Origin: Bathynomus jamesi | Lineage: Eukaryota; Arthropoda; Malacostraca; Isopoda; Cirolanidae | DNA: 64,000 nucleotides | Reading direction: 5' to 3' | Assembly (NCBI GenBank): GCA_023014485.1 | Contig: JAJOZX010009055.1 | Span: 62,001-126,000, forward strand | Shown here: in pieces, positions 32,024 through 42,736 of the stretch | Layout of the letters: each line of letters starts with the position of its first letter | Position numbering within the stretch: position 1 is the stretch's first letter | Program-made: the position numbers and the translations under genes | The notes under the pieces: generated by a model | Told to the model about the DNA's origin: nothing | Databases searched by the model: none | What the model saw: only the letters and a program-made list of their open reading frames with translations

Positions 32024-33287
32024 ATGTCGGTAAAGAGCGTAGAAATAACGAATGAGGAAAGCGTAAGTGACATGAGTGATTCCGAAACAACGAACTTAAA
32101 AGAAATAGCAGAAAGTTTGGAAAATTTAAAAGAAAATTTACCAAAACGATCGGTTAATAAAGGAAAGCAAGGAAGTTGGGAAGAAATAAATCGAAGAAGG
32201 TCGAAATGGAAGACCTTGTAATGATTATCCGCAGATGGAGTATTTGGACAACCGAAGATCGGGGGTTCGTCCCCGAAGAATCTCTCTAGTTCCTCCCGTA
32301 CAGAAGAACTTTCGAGGCAAGAAAGGATTGGGTGGAGACCAGAGAACCCAGAAGACATCCCAAAGAATCCTTGCAGAAGTGCACACACCACAAGAGACGA
32401 GAAACACCGCACCGACGAGACCGGCAGCAGAATATAAAAACCGTCGTACAGGTATTAAAGAGTACTAGCTTACCTTTGCAACGTGAACAGGCAGTAAGGG
32501 GTCCTGAGCAAGAGACTTTTGGACACACCTTGGAAGGAAGTTCGCCGAAGTTTATGGGCGAACGGGCACAAGAGAACCCAGGAACCAGCCCAAACGCCGT
32601 CAGGAAGGAAAAGGTGAGAAGTCAACAATTGCCCAAGATATTAAGTACAGGTAATGCCTTGGTTCAGGCTAATCCCACAAGGAGACATATTAAAGTGGGC
32701 ATACCTAAGGACGAGTTGAAGACCGTTATGCCGGAGTATGCTTGTAATTGCATCAAAGGAACATCCTTTCGGGACTATTGGATGGAATCAACCCAGTTTT
32801 CGGTAAACAACCCAAGCTTAGGACTAAGAGAAAGAGGTCCTAAGAGAAGAAACGCCACATGACAGAAGCCGAAGACTGCAGAAATTACAAAATCCTCCCA
32901 CATCCTGGGACTACAACTCACGATCAGAAAAAGAACAGCCACAGCCACAAGGAGGACAACATCAAGGATGTGGAGGTGAACGACAGAGACAAGTCCAGCA
33001 AGAGAGGAGAGCCCAGAAGGAAGAACTGTGACACTGGTCACAGGAGGAAAAACACAACTCAAGAATGTGACTACAACCCCATGAGAAACCAGAAGAGAAA
33101 ACAAACCAAGTCAAATGAAGACAGAGACTCCAAAGAGGAAACAATGGAAGTGGCCGGAGCCAGTGCAAGATTTGTCAGCAAATGCGAAATTGGGAAGAGG
33201 CGTGCCATCGAGCAAACCTTCGACAGGATTGGAAGGAGAAGCCTCCCGAATAGCTTCAGAGGAAGTAGCGGCGAGTCCGTCGGCTAG
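32024..33287 (+). pseudogene. Gag-like region of the Gypsy element
   Basis: Three frames in sequence (32024-32221, 32332-32862, 32859-33287) occupy the gag position after the primer site. They are highly charged: the first begins MSVKSVEITNEESVSDMSD, and the last is rich in K, R, D and N. I see no clear capsid fold signature and no CCHC knuckle. The start at 32024 is the first ATG after the leader with a purine at -3. The frames overlap or abut, which suggests one original ORF broken by shifts. The call rests mainly on position. Confidence 0.45.
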
Positions 33288-33757
33288 GACTGATCACCCT
33301 ACCAGTACTCGTCGCTCAACAAGCTTCCACCGCGCTGAGCGATGGTGGAGCTTCCGTCACATTGACATAAGCTATGCACAAGAACATCGGGAGCCTTCTT
33401 TGGACAGTGGCCAACTTCTCAGTTGCACCTGCCCCCGCCCAGTCATGTAAGGGAGTAGAAGTAAGTTTGACTATGGGAAGGGGGGTTGAAGAATTCTTTT
33501 GTGTTTGTATAATTCCAGAGGCTCAGCAAGACTTGACTATAGGCGTATTGTTTCGGAGGACATGAAGACGAAACAAAGGTACGCAGCCCAGGTAGACCAC
33601 CGAAGAGGACAGTCACTGAATGAAACAGTAACCATCCAAGTAAAGGGAGTAGACAGTAAAGTGCGAGGGTGACTCTGGTAGAGGCAATCCCGCACGAAAC
33701 ACTAAAGGTGGCCGCCGTGATTCTGACGAGGAAGTCAGAGACCCGGGGACGTAGTTC

Positions 33758-34860
33758 CCTGGACGTCTATTCTACGCTGCACGGGAATGTGCAGTGAAGC
33801 TCGGGGAAACTTAAAAATGTTACCGAGCAGGATCCCACAGAGGAAGATGAGGTTACTGATGATCAATCAGGATGACGAAGAATACCTTGGCGAAAAAAGA
33901 GACGTCGTGGGCATAGTGACGGAGGCAGAGCTAATTGGGAGGGTAGTCGACGCTCACCCCAAATTGGAACGAATGTCACGGTGAAAGGAAGTCAAGCATC
34001 GAAGAAGGACTTCGAAGAACGAGTGACAAGCCTCAAGTCCTATGCCTTGGTTGGAAATCCTTTTCCGACAAAGAAAGGAAAATCGTCGAAGAGTGGCTAA
34101 GGGATTATTCAGATGTCTTCTTACTGGGTGGCGAGCCATTGGGTTATATAACCTGATGCCAATGAAGTTGGAAACCCAGGACCATCCTCCCATCTTTAGG
34201 CGACCCTACAGGGTACCTATTACACACGAGGAGGAGGTAAAGCGACAAATAGCAGAAATGCTGGATCAAGGAGTGATACAGCATAGCCGTTCCACCTGGT
34301 CGTTTCCATTGGTAATCGTGAAAAATGGGGAATGGGTTCCCCTGGACGTCTATTCTCCGCTGCATAGGATATGCAGTGAGGCTCGAGGATACTTGGAGAA
34401 GGTGTCGAGCAGAATTCCAAAGGGAAGTTAATGATATGGGAATAGACAGTGGAAAATTGGGGATATGAGTTCCCCTGGACGTCTATTCTCCACTGCATGG
34501 GATATGCGGTGAGGCTCGAGGATACTTGGAGAAGTTGTCGAGCAGAATCCAAAGGGAAGTTAAATGATATGGGAATAGACAGTGGAAAATTGGGGATATT
34601 CCCCTGGACGTCTATTCTCCACTGCATGGGATATGCGGTGAGGCTCGAGGATACTTGGACAAGTTGTCGAGCAGAATCCCCAAAGAAAAGTTAACGGAAA
34701 AGGGAATAGACGAAGAAGAAAATTTGGGGTATGGTTTCCCCTGGACGTTTACTCTACGCTGCAATGAATGTGCGTGCAGTGAGGCTCAGCGTGGTTTGCA
34801 AGTATCACAGAGCGGGAAATCTCAACGGGAAGTTAACACTTTCCAAGGAGGCGACTAAAG
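33758..34860 (+). repeat. ~130-bp repeat units within the pol region
   Basis: Units beginning CCTGGACGTCTATTCT occur at 34341, 34474, 34603 and 34740 (spacing 133, 129 and 137 bp), with an outlying related unit at 33758. Each contains GCAGTGAGGCTCGAGG-like and AAGGGAAGTTAA-like words. The array lies between the fingers and palm segments of reverse transcriptase and displaces the expected coding sequence there. Confidence 0.9.
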
Positions 34861-35545
34861 AGTATTACCGTGAAGATAAGATGACATCGGCATGGTGGTT
34901 GAGGCAACGAGAACGGGGAGGTTAGTCGGAACAGCCGTGTGATTCCTCGCCCGAAACGAAAAAATGTCACGGTGAGAAAGAGCCAAATTTCCACAAGTGA
35001 CTAAGAAGAGATTGAAAACACCTCAAGACGCATGTTCACCGATGTCCGTCGCTCTCAAAGGGAAGAAGACCGACGAGGGAAAGAAAGATTAACTACTACC
35101 GTCACCGGTAGAGTACCAGGACCACGTGATCACTAGGAACGAAGAGTGACCACAGGAATCCAAAGGGGAAGCGATTGAAGAAAAGAAGCGTAGGGCCCTG
35201 AGGCTTTGTGTAGACTATAGACCTTGGGACGTCAATGGCAGCAAGGAAAAAATAAGTACCCATCATTGAGGATGACTAAATAAGTACCCATCATTGAGGA
35301 AACCTTGGCCAAGTTGCACGGGACTCATTACTTCTCGAGCAGGGATTTACGCTCGGGAGAATGGCAGTTGGCCATTCACGACGATAGCATCTCGAAAACT
35401 GCCTTCCCCACGGGAAGCGGTCATTTCGAGTTCAGGGTGGTCCCGTTTGGATTGTCCAATAGTCCACCAGTGTTCCAAAGAGTAATGAATTTTATTTTGC
35501 CGAAGCAACTGGACAAGGAAGTACAGATTACTTAGATGACCTCAT
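34042..35545 (+). pseudogene. Reverse transcriptase region of Gypsy pol
   Basis: The frame 34042-34431 carries the fingers motif: RRPYRVPITHEEEVKRQI, MLDQGVIQHSRSTWSFPLVIV. After the 130-bp repeats, 35215-35230 shows a LCVDYR-type segment. Then 35305-35535 gives HYFSSRDLRSGEWQLAIHD and FEFRVVPFGLSNSPPVFQRV. The catalytic YLDD is present at 35531-35542 but one frame away from the preceding block. The motif order is that of Ty3/Gypsy reverse transcriptase. The insertion of repeats and several shifts make it inactive. Some short duplicated phrases such as AAGTACCCATCATTGAGG (35257 and 35284) are further local repeats. Confidence 0.85.
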
Positions 35546-35741
35546 TGTCCTTGGAAGGTTTTAGAAGGACATGACGAGAGGGTACGACGAGCCTTGGATA
35601 GCCTACGCACCTCCAACTTAAAGGTAAAGTTGGAAAAATGTCAGTTATTACAGTCCCAGGTGGGGTAATTAGGCCATGTGGTCACCAGGAACGGGGTGAA
35701 GCCCCAACAATCCAAAGAAGAGGCCAACCAACAGAAAGGAA

Positions 35742-36002
35742 TTGAAGCAATGTTATATTTGGGCAGAGAGTCATCGTCCGTTCGACCATAAGCCGTTGAA
35801 GTGGCTTCTGAGGGAAGGACACCGAGAGCCCAAATGGAAGACTAGAGCGTTCGGTTATGACATTGCAAGACTGCGACGTTCTCATCGAGTACGTGAAAGG
35901 CAAACTCAACAGAGTGGCCGATTGGTTGTCCCGCCCGCCTGGAGTGACGAAGGAGTTTGTGAACGCAATATCCGAACAAAGCGATCATTGATCGCAAGGT
36001 AA
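35742..36002 (+). pseudogene. RNase H remnant of Gypsy pol
   Basis: Contains FDHKPLKWLL (about 35777-35806), the conserved late motif of Gypsy RNase H, followed by REPKWKTRAF in place of the usual arginine-containing segment. The early RNase H motifs are missing between YLDD (35531) and here: only about 200 bp separates them instead of the usual ~600. So RT and RNase H have an internal deletion. Confidence 0.6.
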
Positions 36003-36118
36003 TCGGCAAACAACAGTAGAAGGACGTTGAAATAGCGGCAATTCGAGCAGCCATCGAAGAAGGAAAGGCTTTCAGCTGGTCCGTAACCAAGCCCATCCAG
36101 CCGTCGAGAGTCAAACTA

Positions 36119-37110
36119 GTGAGGAACTTGCTGGTTTACATCGATGCGAACGGAAGAGAGGTCATCGTAGTTCCTAAAAAGTTGAGAGAGCAGCTCATTT
36201 GGAAAGCCCACACTGACGTCAGGAGCATTCATCCGGAGCTGCCGGGACTACAGAAATCCTACGGGACCTTTATTTTGGCCAGGTATGGTTCAACAGGTAC
36301 GGCAGGTAGTCCAAGCGTGCGACACGTGCGCGCGGAACAAACGGACGCGGAAAGTGACTGTGGAAACAATGCCTTGTGTGCGAGGCCACAGTCCTTGGGA
36401 ACTTCTGCACGTGGACTTAGTTGGTCCCCTTCCTCCGACCGTGGAAGGCAGCCATTATATCCTCACGTGTGTGGATAGTTTCAAATTCACCATACTGGCA
36501 GCAATAAAGGACAAGACGGCCCGGGAGGTGGCGGACAAGTGCCATCGTTTGATACGGTGCAAACTGGGTGCCCCTTCAGCAGTAGTATCCGACCAAGGCA
36601 AGGAGTTCTGGAACTCTACCTTGCAGGAGCTCTTCAGGGTTTGGGAAGTACGACACCAAAGGACCGCCGCATACCAGCCCCAAAGCAACGGGGAGGTCGA
36701 ACGTCGGAATAAAGAGTTATGCATCAAACTCTGCATACTTTGTAAAGAAACGGACGAGACTGGGATAAAATCCTCGACACCGTGGAATTGTCCTTGAACA
36801 TCAGAGTGCATCGAGCCACGGGGTATTCTCCATTCTTCTTGATGTACGGGCGAGCCCCAACGTACCTTCAAAGCTATTTCGCATGCCACAGGAGGCATGC
36901 GTGAGCCCGTACAACCCAGAGGAATACGCCGAAGACCGAAAGAGGAGTCTGAGCGAAATACGCCGAGTGGAAGAGTTCATGCGGAGATACGAGAAGGCTA
37001 ACGGAATCAAGGAATTGAAGCCGTTCGAAGAGAAAGGCGCCCCATGGCTTGGTGTACATTGATTACCCGCGACCGGGCAGAGGCAAGTTGGAGCCCCGGT
37101 ACGAGGGTCC
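36119..37110 (+). pseudogene. Integrase region of Gypsy pol
   Basis: The frame 36119-36478 includes IVVPKKLREQLIWKAHTD, and 36285-36797 includes CDTCARNKR, giving a HHCC-type zinc region. The catalytic core follows: LLHVDLVGPLP (first D near 36416), VVSDQGKEFW (second D near 36589) and PQSNGEVERRNKE (E near 36694), so the DDE triad is retained. Integrase joins the cDNA to host DNA. Past 36800 the frame shifts near INIRVHRATGYSPFFLMYGR, but the C-terminal GYSPFFLMYGRAP phrase is readable. The region is better preserved than reverse transcriptase. Confidence 0.85.
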
Positions 37111-37806
37111 CTACATCATCATCGGAACAGAAGACTCCAGTCACTTATCTCCTGCGTCACATGATCACTGGACATCAGATAGTGATCCATCGAGACCGCA
37201 TCCGCCGCAGCATCGATGCCCCATGGGACGTTGAGCGACAAGGCGGGGCGGACGACGCAGGGGATGAGATGGGGGAAGGGCCACCGCCCCTCCTCTCGGG
37301 AGCTTCGCCCTCGACACCGGAGAAACATCAACACGGGGAAGTGAACCGGAAGGCGCCTCCCGCCCCCTGGCAGGACCGAGCGGCGGAACGAGGACCGCCG
37401 GGCGCTTCCGAACTACTTCCTCACGGAGAGCTTCGCCCAGGACAGGGAGAAACATCGACTAGGGGAGGTGAACCGGAGGGCGCTTCTTGCCCACTGGCAG
37501 GACCGAGTGGCGGAATGGGATCCGCCGGGCGCCTCCGAGCTACTTCCTCCCCGAGAGCTTCGCCCAGGGAACGGAGGAACATCGACCCGTGGAGGTGAAC
37601 CGGAGTGCACCTCCTGCCCCCTGGCAGGACCGAGTGGCGAGCAGGAGCCGCCAGGTGCTTCCGAACTACCTCCTCGCGGGGACCTTATGGGAATAGGGTC
37701 CCCCGGAGAAAGCAGACAGGCTGCTTTCCCAGGGCCACCGTTTGAGCGTCAGTATGCTCTTAGGCCCCGACCTCGAGTACACTACGAGGAACCCGAGGAT
37801 GACTAA
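37111..37806 (+). pseudogene. Pol C-terminal tail with repeated proline-rich segment
   Basis: After an integrase C-terminal phrase (VTYLLRHMITGHQIVIHRD near 37140) the frame enters a GC-rich repeat region encoding segments such as PPAPWQDRVAERGPPGASEL and ends at a TAA (37804-37806) after YALRPRPRVHYEEPEDD. Position suggests the end of pol or a short third ORF. No domain is recognised; the composition (P, G, R, E) suggests disorder. Confidence 0.5.
37300..37680. repeat. 127-bp GC-rich tandem repeat, three units
   Basis: Units start at GAGCTTCGCCC at 37300, 37428 and 37555 and include GGCAGGACCGAG and TTCCGAACTAC words. The period is not a multiple of three, so successive units are read in shifted frames. 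Confidence 0.9.
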
Positions 37807-37959
37807 AATTAAGTGTGTCAGTGTTGGTGTCCCAATAAAGGGACAAATAAAATCTATCAGTGATAGTGTCCCAATCAAGGGGACAAGTAAATGGAAAGTT
37901 TTTGAGTAAAGTGATAATACCCGACCCTAGTTAAAAAGTTTGCATCGGAGTGCAAAATT

Positions 37960-37974
37960 AAAGGAGGGGAGGGA
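37960..37974 (+). promoter_or_regulatory. Polypurine tract
   Basis: AAAGGAGGGGAGGGA directly precedes TGTCG of the 3' LTR, the standard primer for plus-strand synthesis. Confidence 0.85.
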
Positions 37975-39552
37975 TGTCGTAACCATGCAATTGGCATGCA
38001 GAAATGTTAGTTTTAAGATTTTTATTTTGTTCGCAAAAAGCCAAGCGTTTTGGGTTATGAATATTCATAAAGGCATAAGTTAAAGATGTTTTCAAAAATA
38101 GAACGGTCGTTCTATTTAAGTGGTTCTCAGGGGAAGAGGAAACCCAAAACCGCTTGGCCGCGGAGATTTACAACTAAAGGTTCCAGATGTACAAATGGTT
38201 AGTTTCGCTTTCAAATGAGGTTGTGACTTTTATAACGCAGACTCGAAGACGCCACAAAGTTGAACCACGAGGGGGTCATAAACTTAGGGCTTCGAATCTG
38301 TTAACGGTATTTAAATGTATTTCGTGGGAAGAAGGAGGGGTCTATACTCGGAAATCAGGTCCAGCTCCAATCAGGGGGCCCAGGATCCTGGGAAACGTAG
38401 TGAAGACGCCTTCTTTCCTCTTGTATGGGTAATAGCCTTCTGGAGGGACGATCTTAGGAAAACAAATGATTTGATAGGTTTGCAGAATATTGGAAGGCGG
38501 GGTCCTTCAAATTTGTAAAGTAAATTCGAAAATTGAAGTCAGTTGTAGTCGTTCCTCCTTGAAGTTAACTGTGGTTAAACAAACACCCTGTAGACTTGTG
38601 GCGTAATAAACTTTAAAACGGAAAGTATACCATGTCATTAGCTTACGCGGAAATCGGCGCGTAAAAGTAAGAAAACTTAAAACTGAAAGAATCAATTGTC
38701 ACTAAAGTAAAAATTAAGAACTTATAGTTCATGAAATTCGTTTACGCGGAAATTTGAGATATCACTTAAGGTTAGCGACCTTAACCGAGAATTGATTGTA
38801 ACTTAATTAATGTTAACCAACGGACCAAGAGTTTTGTGAACTCTCTTAAGTAAATTTAGCTCCACTTAAATAAGAAATAGGGTACGTCTGGGCCCTAATT
38901 TCCTGAATCCGTCATTTGGGTTCAGAAGAAGTCCCGTATGATATACTGTAGAGTTTGCAAGCTTTGTAGCGGCCGTAAATCTACGGTCCGTACGCAGCAC
39001 AAGTGGGAGTAAGTTTGTCTCCTACCTAGTAAGTAAATATTCTTTGAATATCTGGGTCGAATTCCGACCACTTCATTTATTGTTATTTATTTTGTTGCAC
39101 TAAAAATAAAACCCCTCTATCTATAAATTATTGAAATTCATAACTGTTAATCTTTTCTTTAGATTTATCATTGTTGATCAATTTAACGATTTAAATTCAA
39201 TCACTGTGAACTTTGTCTTTGACGTTAAGATTATTGTATTGTCTGAAATTTTATAGATGTAATTCAGAATAAAATATTAAATGCATGTACTGTGTCAAGT
39301 AACATTTAATAAAATTTATAAGAGGGCGTGTGTTGTTTTAAATACCTTGTGATAGACCCCTCTTGTTAGCTGGGGAAAATTAACGTTCAAAGTAGGCTTG
39401 TGGAAAGCCGAAGGAACCTAGCCTATCAATTTAAAGGGCCATCCGTCTTGGGTAGGCCGAATAACCATGGACGAAAATAAGAGATAAACTTAACGTAATA
39501 AGAACGGGCGTTCAATACCATAAATAAATATACGGATTGGGTGCGTACGTCA
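37975..39552 (+). repeat. 3' LTR of the Gypsy element
   Basis: 1578 bp, colinear with the 5' LTR with scattered differences, ending CGTACGTCA before the ACGT duplication. Confidence 0.95.
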
Positions 39553-39963
39553 ACGTCTAATCAGCCAAGGGGGAGAGGTACACATGCAGGAGGTACACAT
39601 GCAGGAGGTACACACACACATACGCACACATGCAGGAGGTACACATGCAGTAGTTACACATGCAGGAGAGAGAGAGCTGAAGGAGGGAGAGAGACGCCTG
39701 AAGGAGGGAGAGAGACGCCTGTAGGAGAGAGAGAGAGAGCTGAAGGAAAGAGAGAGAGAGAGAGAGAGTAGTTGCCTTTAAGGCATATTATTTTCGTTTT
39801 CCTAACCTAAGAGGCCACTAAGGGGTTTACCAAAGGGCCAAAAAAAAGAAGGACCAGAGGTCCTTGCTCGGCTGGAGCCGAGCTGGGAATGAGTCTTCAC
39901 CAGCTTCTCGATCTTTTATAAGCCTCTATTCTGGCTGAGTTGCCAGATCACGCCATGTATTCC
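39553..39963 (+). repeat. Interspersed repeat copy A, part 2
   Basis: Continues from ACGT into TAATCAGCCAAGGGGGAG, CATGCAGGAGGTACACA repeats, a (GA)-rich block, CCTAACCTAAGAGGCCAC and GATCTTTTATAAGCCTC, all mirrored in copy B. It ends near GCCAGATCACGCCATGTATTC. Confidence 0.85.
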
Positions 39964-40189
39964 GAAGACAGGGTTGCCAGATACCATTGTATACACTATT
40001 ATAGACTCCTAATCAGCCAGTTGGCTTAGAAGGCTTAAATATTGCCAGATACCGCAATACCGTTGTATACATTATTATATTTCGAATACCGGTAGTAGAA
40101 GGCATAACAATAAACAACATTGCATCATTCTTTTTATTATAAATATATAGAAAAATAATATACATTTGAGGAATATGCGTATAACAGAA

Positions 40190-40395
40190 ATATATACACA
40201 CAATTATGGATATATATATATATAAAATAAAATATACATTTCATATACACTTCAATAGAAATATGTACATAACAGTACAGGAGAAATATACACACACACA
40301 CAATTATGGTGATATATAAAATAAAATATACATTTCAAATAAATATACACTTCAATAGAAATATGTACATAACAGTACAGGAGAAATATCACGCA
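40190..40395. repeat. ~115-bp tandem duplication
   Basis: The phrase CAATTATGG...TACATTTCA...CAATAGAAATATGTACAT occurs twice, with CA and TA runs between. Confidence 0.8.
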
Positions 40396-40397
40396 AA

Positions 40398-40449
<52 letters not shown>
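40398..40449. repeat. (TA)n microsatellite
   Basis: TA array with one TT interruption, at the left edge of the Polinton-like block. Confidence 0.9.
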
Positions 40450-40452
<3 letters not shown>

Positions 40453-40556
40453 AAATCAATAGAAATATGCGTATAATCGGGGAAATGTCAAGCAAAATAT
40501 AAATACAATTCACTTTTTTTTCAAAATACTAAACTCGGTCTTAATCGAGTTTACAA

Positions 40557-41111
40557 TTACATCATTATGCTCTGCATTACGCAGTATATGCGGCTTAATA
40601 ATATTTCACCGCTTAAAGTATAGGGAAACCTGTACTCGATATGAAGAGCTTTCATATCGTTCAGTACTATTTTTGTTCCCACTTTACAACCGGTTGGTAA
40701 GTCATCTTTAAACACGTCTAGAATACAATCAAAAGCACGCACAAAGAGTTCATCGTTAGCTACATTATTAAACACAAGTTTATAAGAACGCTTTTCCAAT
40801 CGAGGGTTTATTTCTACCGACTCGAGCTTATCAATCGTGAACTCACTCAACATAGCGGCAATTGAAATAATCTTCTAAATCGTTACGACAACTTCGCGCT
40901 ATATAAAGAAATAGTTCTTCAGGGTGAACGGTGTAGGTGAGCTCAGCCTTGTACGATCAATTGCTTTGTACCAAAGTTCATGGTATTTCAAAGAGTCTAA
41001 ACTTTTTAAATAAACATCCAGCACTAGACCATTCTCACCAGTCCTACACTCGGTAAACCCATCGAGCAGAGCGGTGTATGCGTATTCAAGTACTGTATCA
41101 AAATAAAGCAT
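40557..41111 (-). pseudogene. Polinton-associated ORF relic (PolB N-domain-like)
   Basis: Two minus-strand frames, 41111-40899 and 40853-40557. The second ends with HIEYRFPYTLSGEILLSRI and CVMQS. This resembles the domain that precedes the exonuclease in large Polinton/adintovirus polymerase proteins, where a fRRrdqL...ilsrIe.vlQS-type pattern is found, and it resembles the frame at 46076-46339 in this window. Yet it lies downstream of the polymerase on the same strand, so it is either a separate gene or the start of a second, deleted polymerase. Function unknown; the similarity is by eye only. Confidence 0.35.
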
Positions 41112-41349
41112 ATCCGTAACACGCGCGTCTAATATAGTTTCAGCTTACGGAATCCGACGATTTCAAACATTCTGTCGAGGATGAAACGGTTTCGCGTAGG
41201 AATAAGAGCGTTATTATCAGAAGCATTCTTCCACATCAACCGTATATCAATGCACGGCCGATCGTTATTTATACACAACGTACATACAACGGCGTATGAG
41301 GGTGCGTCACTAATCTGCTCTCTTCTTGTACCTACGTTAGCAGGTATTT

Positions 41350-42440
41350 TTAACGATCTTCACTCCACTTCTCAACTATCACAAAGATTCTATTCATCTC
41401 CTCGATACTTAAATAAACCCGTTTGTTTGTCGGTCTACATTCCGTTTCCAGTACATAGCTAATGGTACCGGAATTACGCCTGAACACGCGCAACGATTTC
41501 GTCACGGACACATCGTACGAGGCGTTGAGAATGCTGCTCAAAGGAAGTTCCATCGTATTCGAAGAGCGCACGTCCACTCGGCTCAAGCTCTGAGATAACT
41601 ATGAGCCGTGTGAGGCACGCAGGTAGGCAGGAATGGTTCGACGGGCGGCTGACTCGATGATACGTGAATGAGCTTGTTCCGCGAGTCGAATTGTTGTACC
41701 GGTACAAGAATATCACTACCAGCCTACGCACCAGACATTTTGGATAAGAACTAGGAACATTTTACTAAACATCTCCACACTCAGGCGCACTATTTGAGAG
41801 GAACATATGTTCATATTTTTCCTTTCTGCCCATCAAACGATACTCGTCTCTAAACTCTGTTAAAAATTCACGCAGGGCACTAGCCACAACCTCACTACGA
41901 ACCTCATCATGATATACGTTAATATAGTGATAAAAATACTTAAGATTGTCCATGATCACGAGATTCACATTTCCAGTTGTAGGGTATGAGTAATCGACAT
42001 GGTGTAGCATGACGTAATACCGCTTGTCACACCACCCATCAGCAAGACTCATTATCCATACCTGCTGCTTCTCTTCTGCACGCGTTGTTTCTTTTACTTC
42101 ACGGTGTATGTGAGACTTTATAAAGTTTAGCTCTGCAGTATACTTCAGCACATCGTCTGTGCAACGAAAGCCTTCAACGGTCTCACCAGAACATCCGTAG
42201 AGTTTTGTACATCTTGGAACTTCGCACAATCCAATGTGTTTTAAAAGAGGCATAGGAGGGATGAATAGGAAGTTTTTCGGTATCCACCACATCCTGGCAC
42301 TTTACTGAATACCATTTCGTAAACGTTGTACAAGCAATATTAAAGGTAGCCATTTGAATGCACGTCTGATCTGAATACACGTCTGATCTCTCGGGCTTAC
42401 TGCGGTCGACTGACCACGCAGGACTCCCAGATAGTAGCAT
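41350..42440 (-). pseudogene. Unrecognised Polinton-neighbourhood frames
   Basis: Overlapping minus-strand frames (42440-42183, 42292-41765, 41731-41474, 41586-41350) form a run of about 350 codons with shifts. The best piece is 175 aa, starting MWWIPKNFLFIPPMPLLKH, and contains DGWCDKRYYVMLHHVDYSYP and HVDYSYPTTGNVNLVIMDN. I do not recognise a family. Continuous coding-like composition and location immediately 3' of the polymerase, same strand, suggest a gene of the same element. There is no signal peptide or obvious membrane segment. Confidence 0.35.
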
Positions 42441-42481
42441 GACTCACGGTCTTACAGTGGGCGGAGCTTAGAACTTTCACC

Positions 42482-42524
42482 TACACACACACACACACAC
42501 CACACAACACACACACACACACAA
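42482..42524. repeat. (CA)n microsatellite
   Basis: CACACA array with two interruptions, just outside the unrecognised frames. Confidence 0.9.
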
Positions 42525-42736
42525 AGGAGAAAGTGAAACGCTATTTGAAACATGATTTATTTAATAAACGATATTTTCAAGTTATATATATTTACAAATA
42601 CGATTTAATAAACGAGATATTCAAGTTATATATATATATTTACAAATAGATACGATTATATACAAACGTGTGAGTTAGAAGCATCATTGGTATCCAAAGG
42701 GTACGGTATCATAGGTACCAGTAAGTGGTAACGTTT

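Larger units (their letters stand above)
30189..39552 (+). mobile_element. Ty3/Gypsy LTR retrotransposon, complete but inactive
   Basis: Both LTRs start TGTCGTAACC and end CGTACGTCA and are about 1.58 kb. The element is flanked by the 4-bp duplication ACGT (30185-30188 and 39553-39556). A primer-binding-site region follows the 5' LTR and a purine tract precedes the 3' LTR. Reverse transcriptase, RNase H and integrase signatures lie in that order between them, the Ty3/Gypsy order. Coding regions are broken by frame changes and tandem repeats. The inverted relative at 55736-56617 keeps the unoccupied site. Confidence 0.95.

Noticed and set aside
32225..32528. Minus-strand cysteine-rich frames within the Gypsy gag region
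   Set aside because: Antisense to the element and not conserved with any known element protein.
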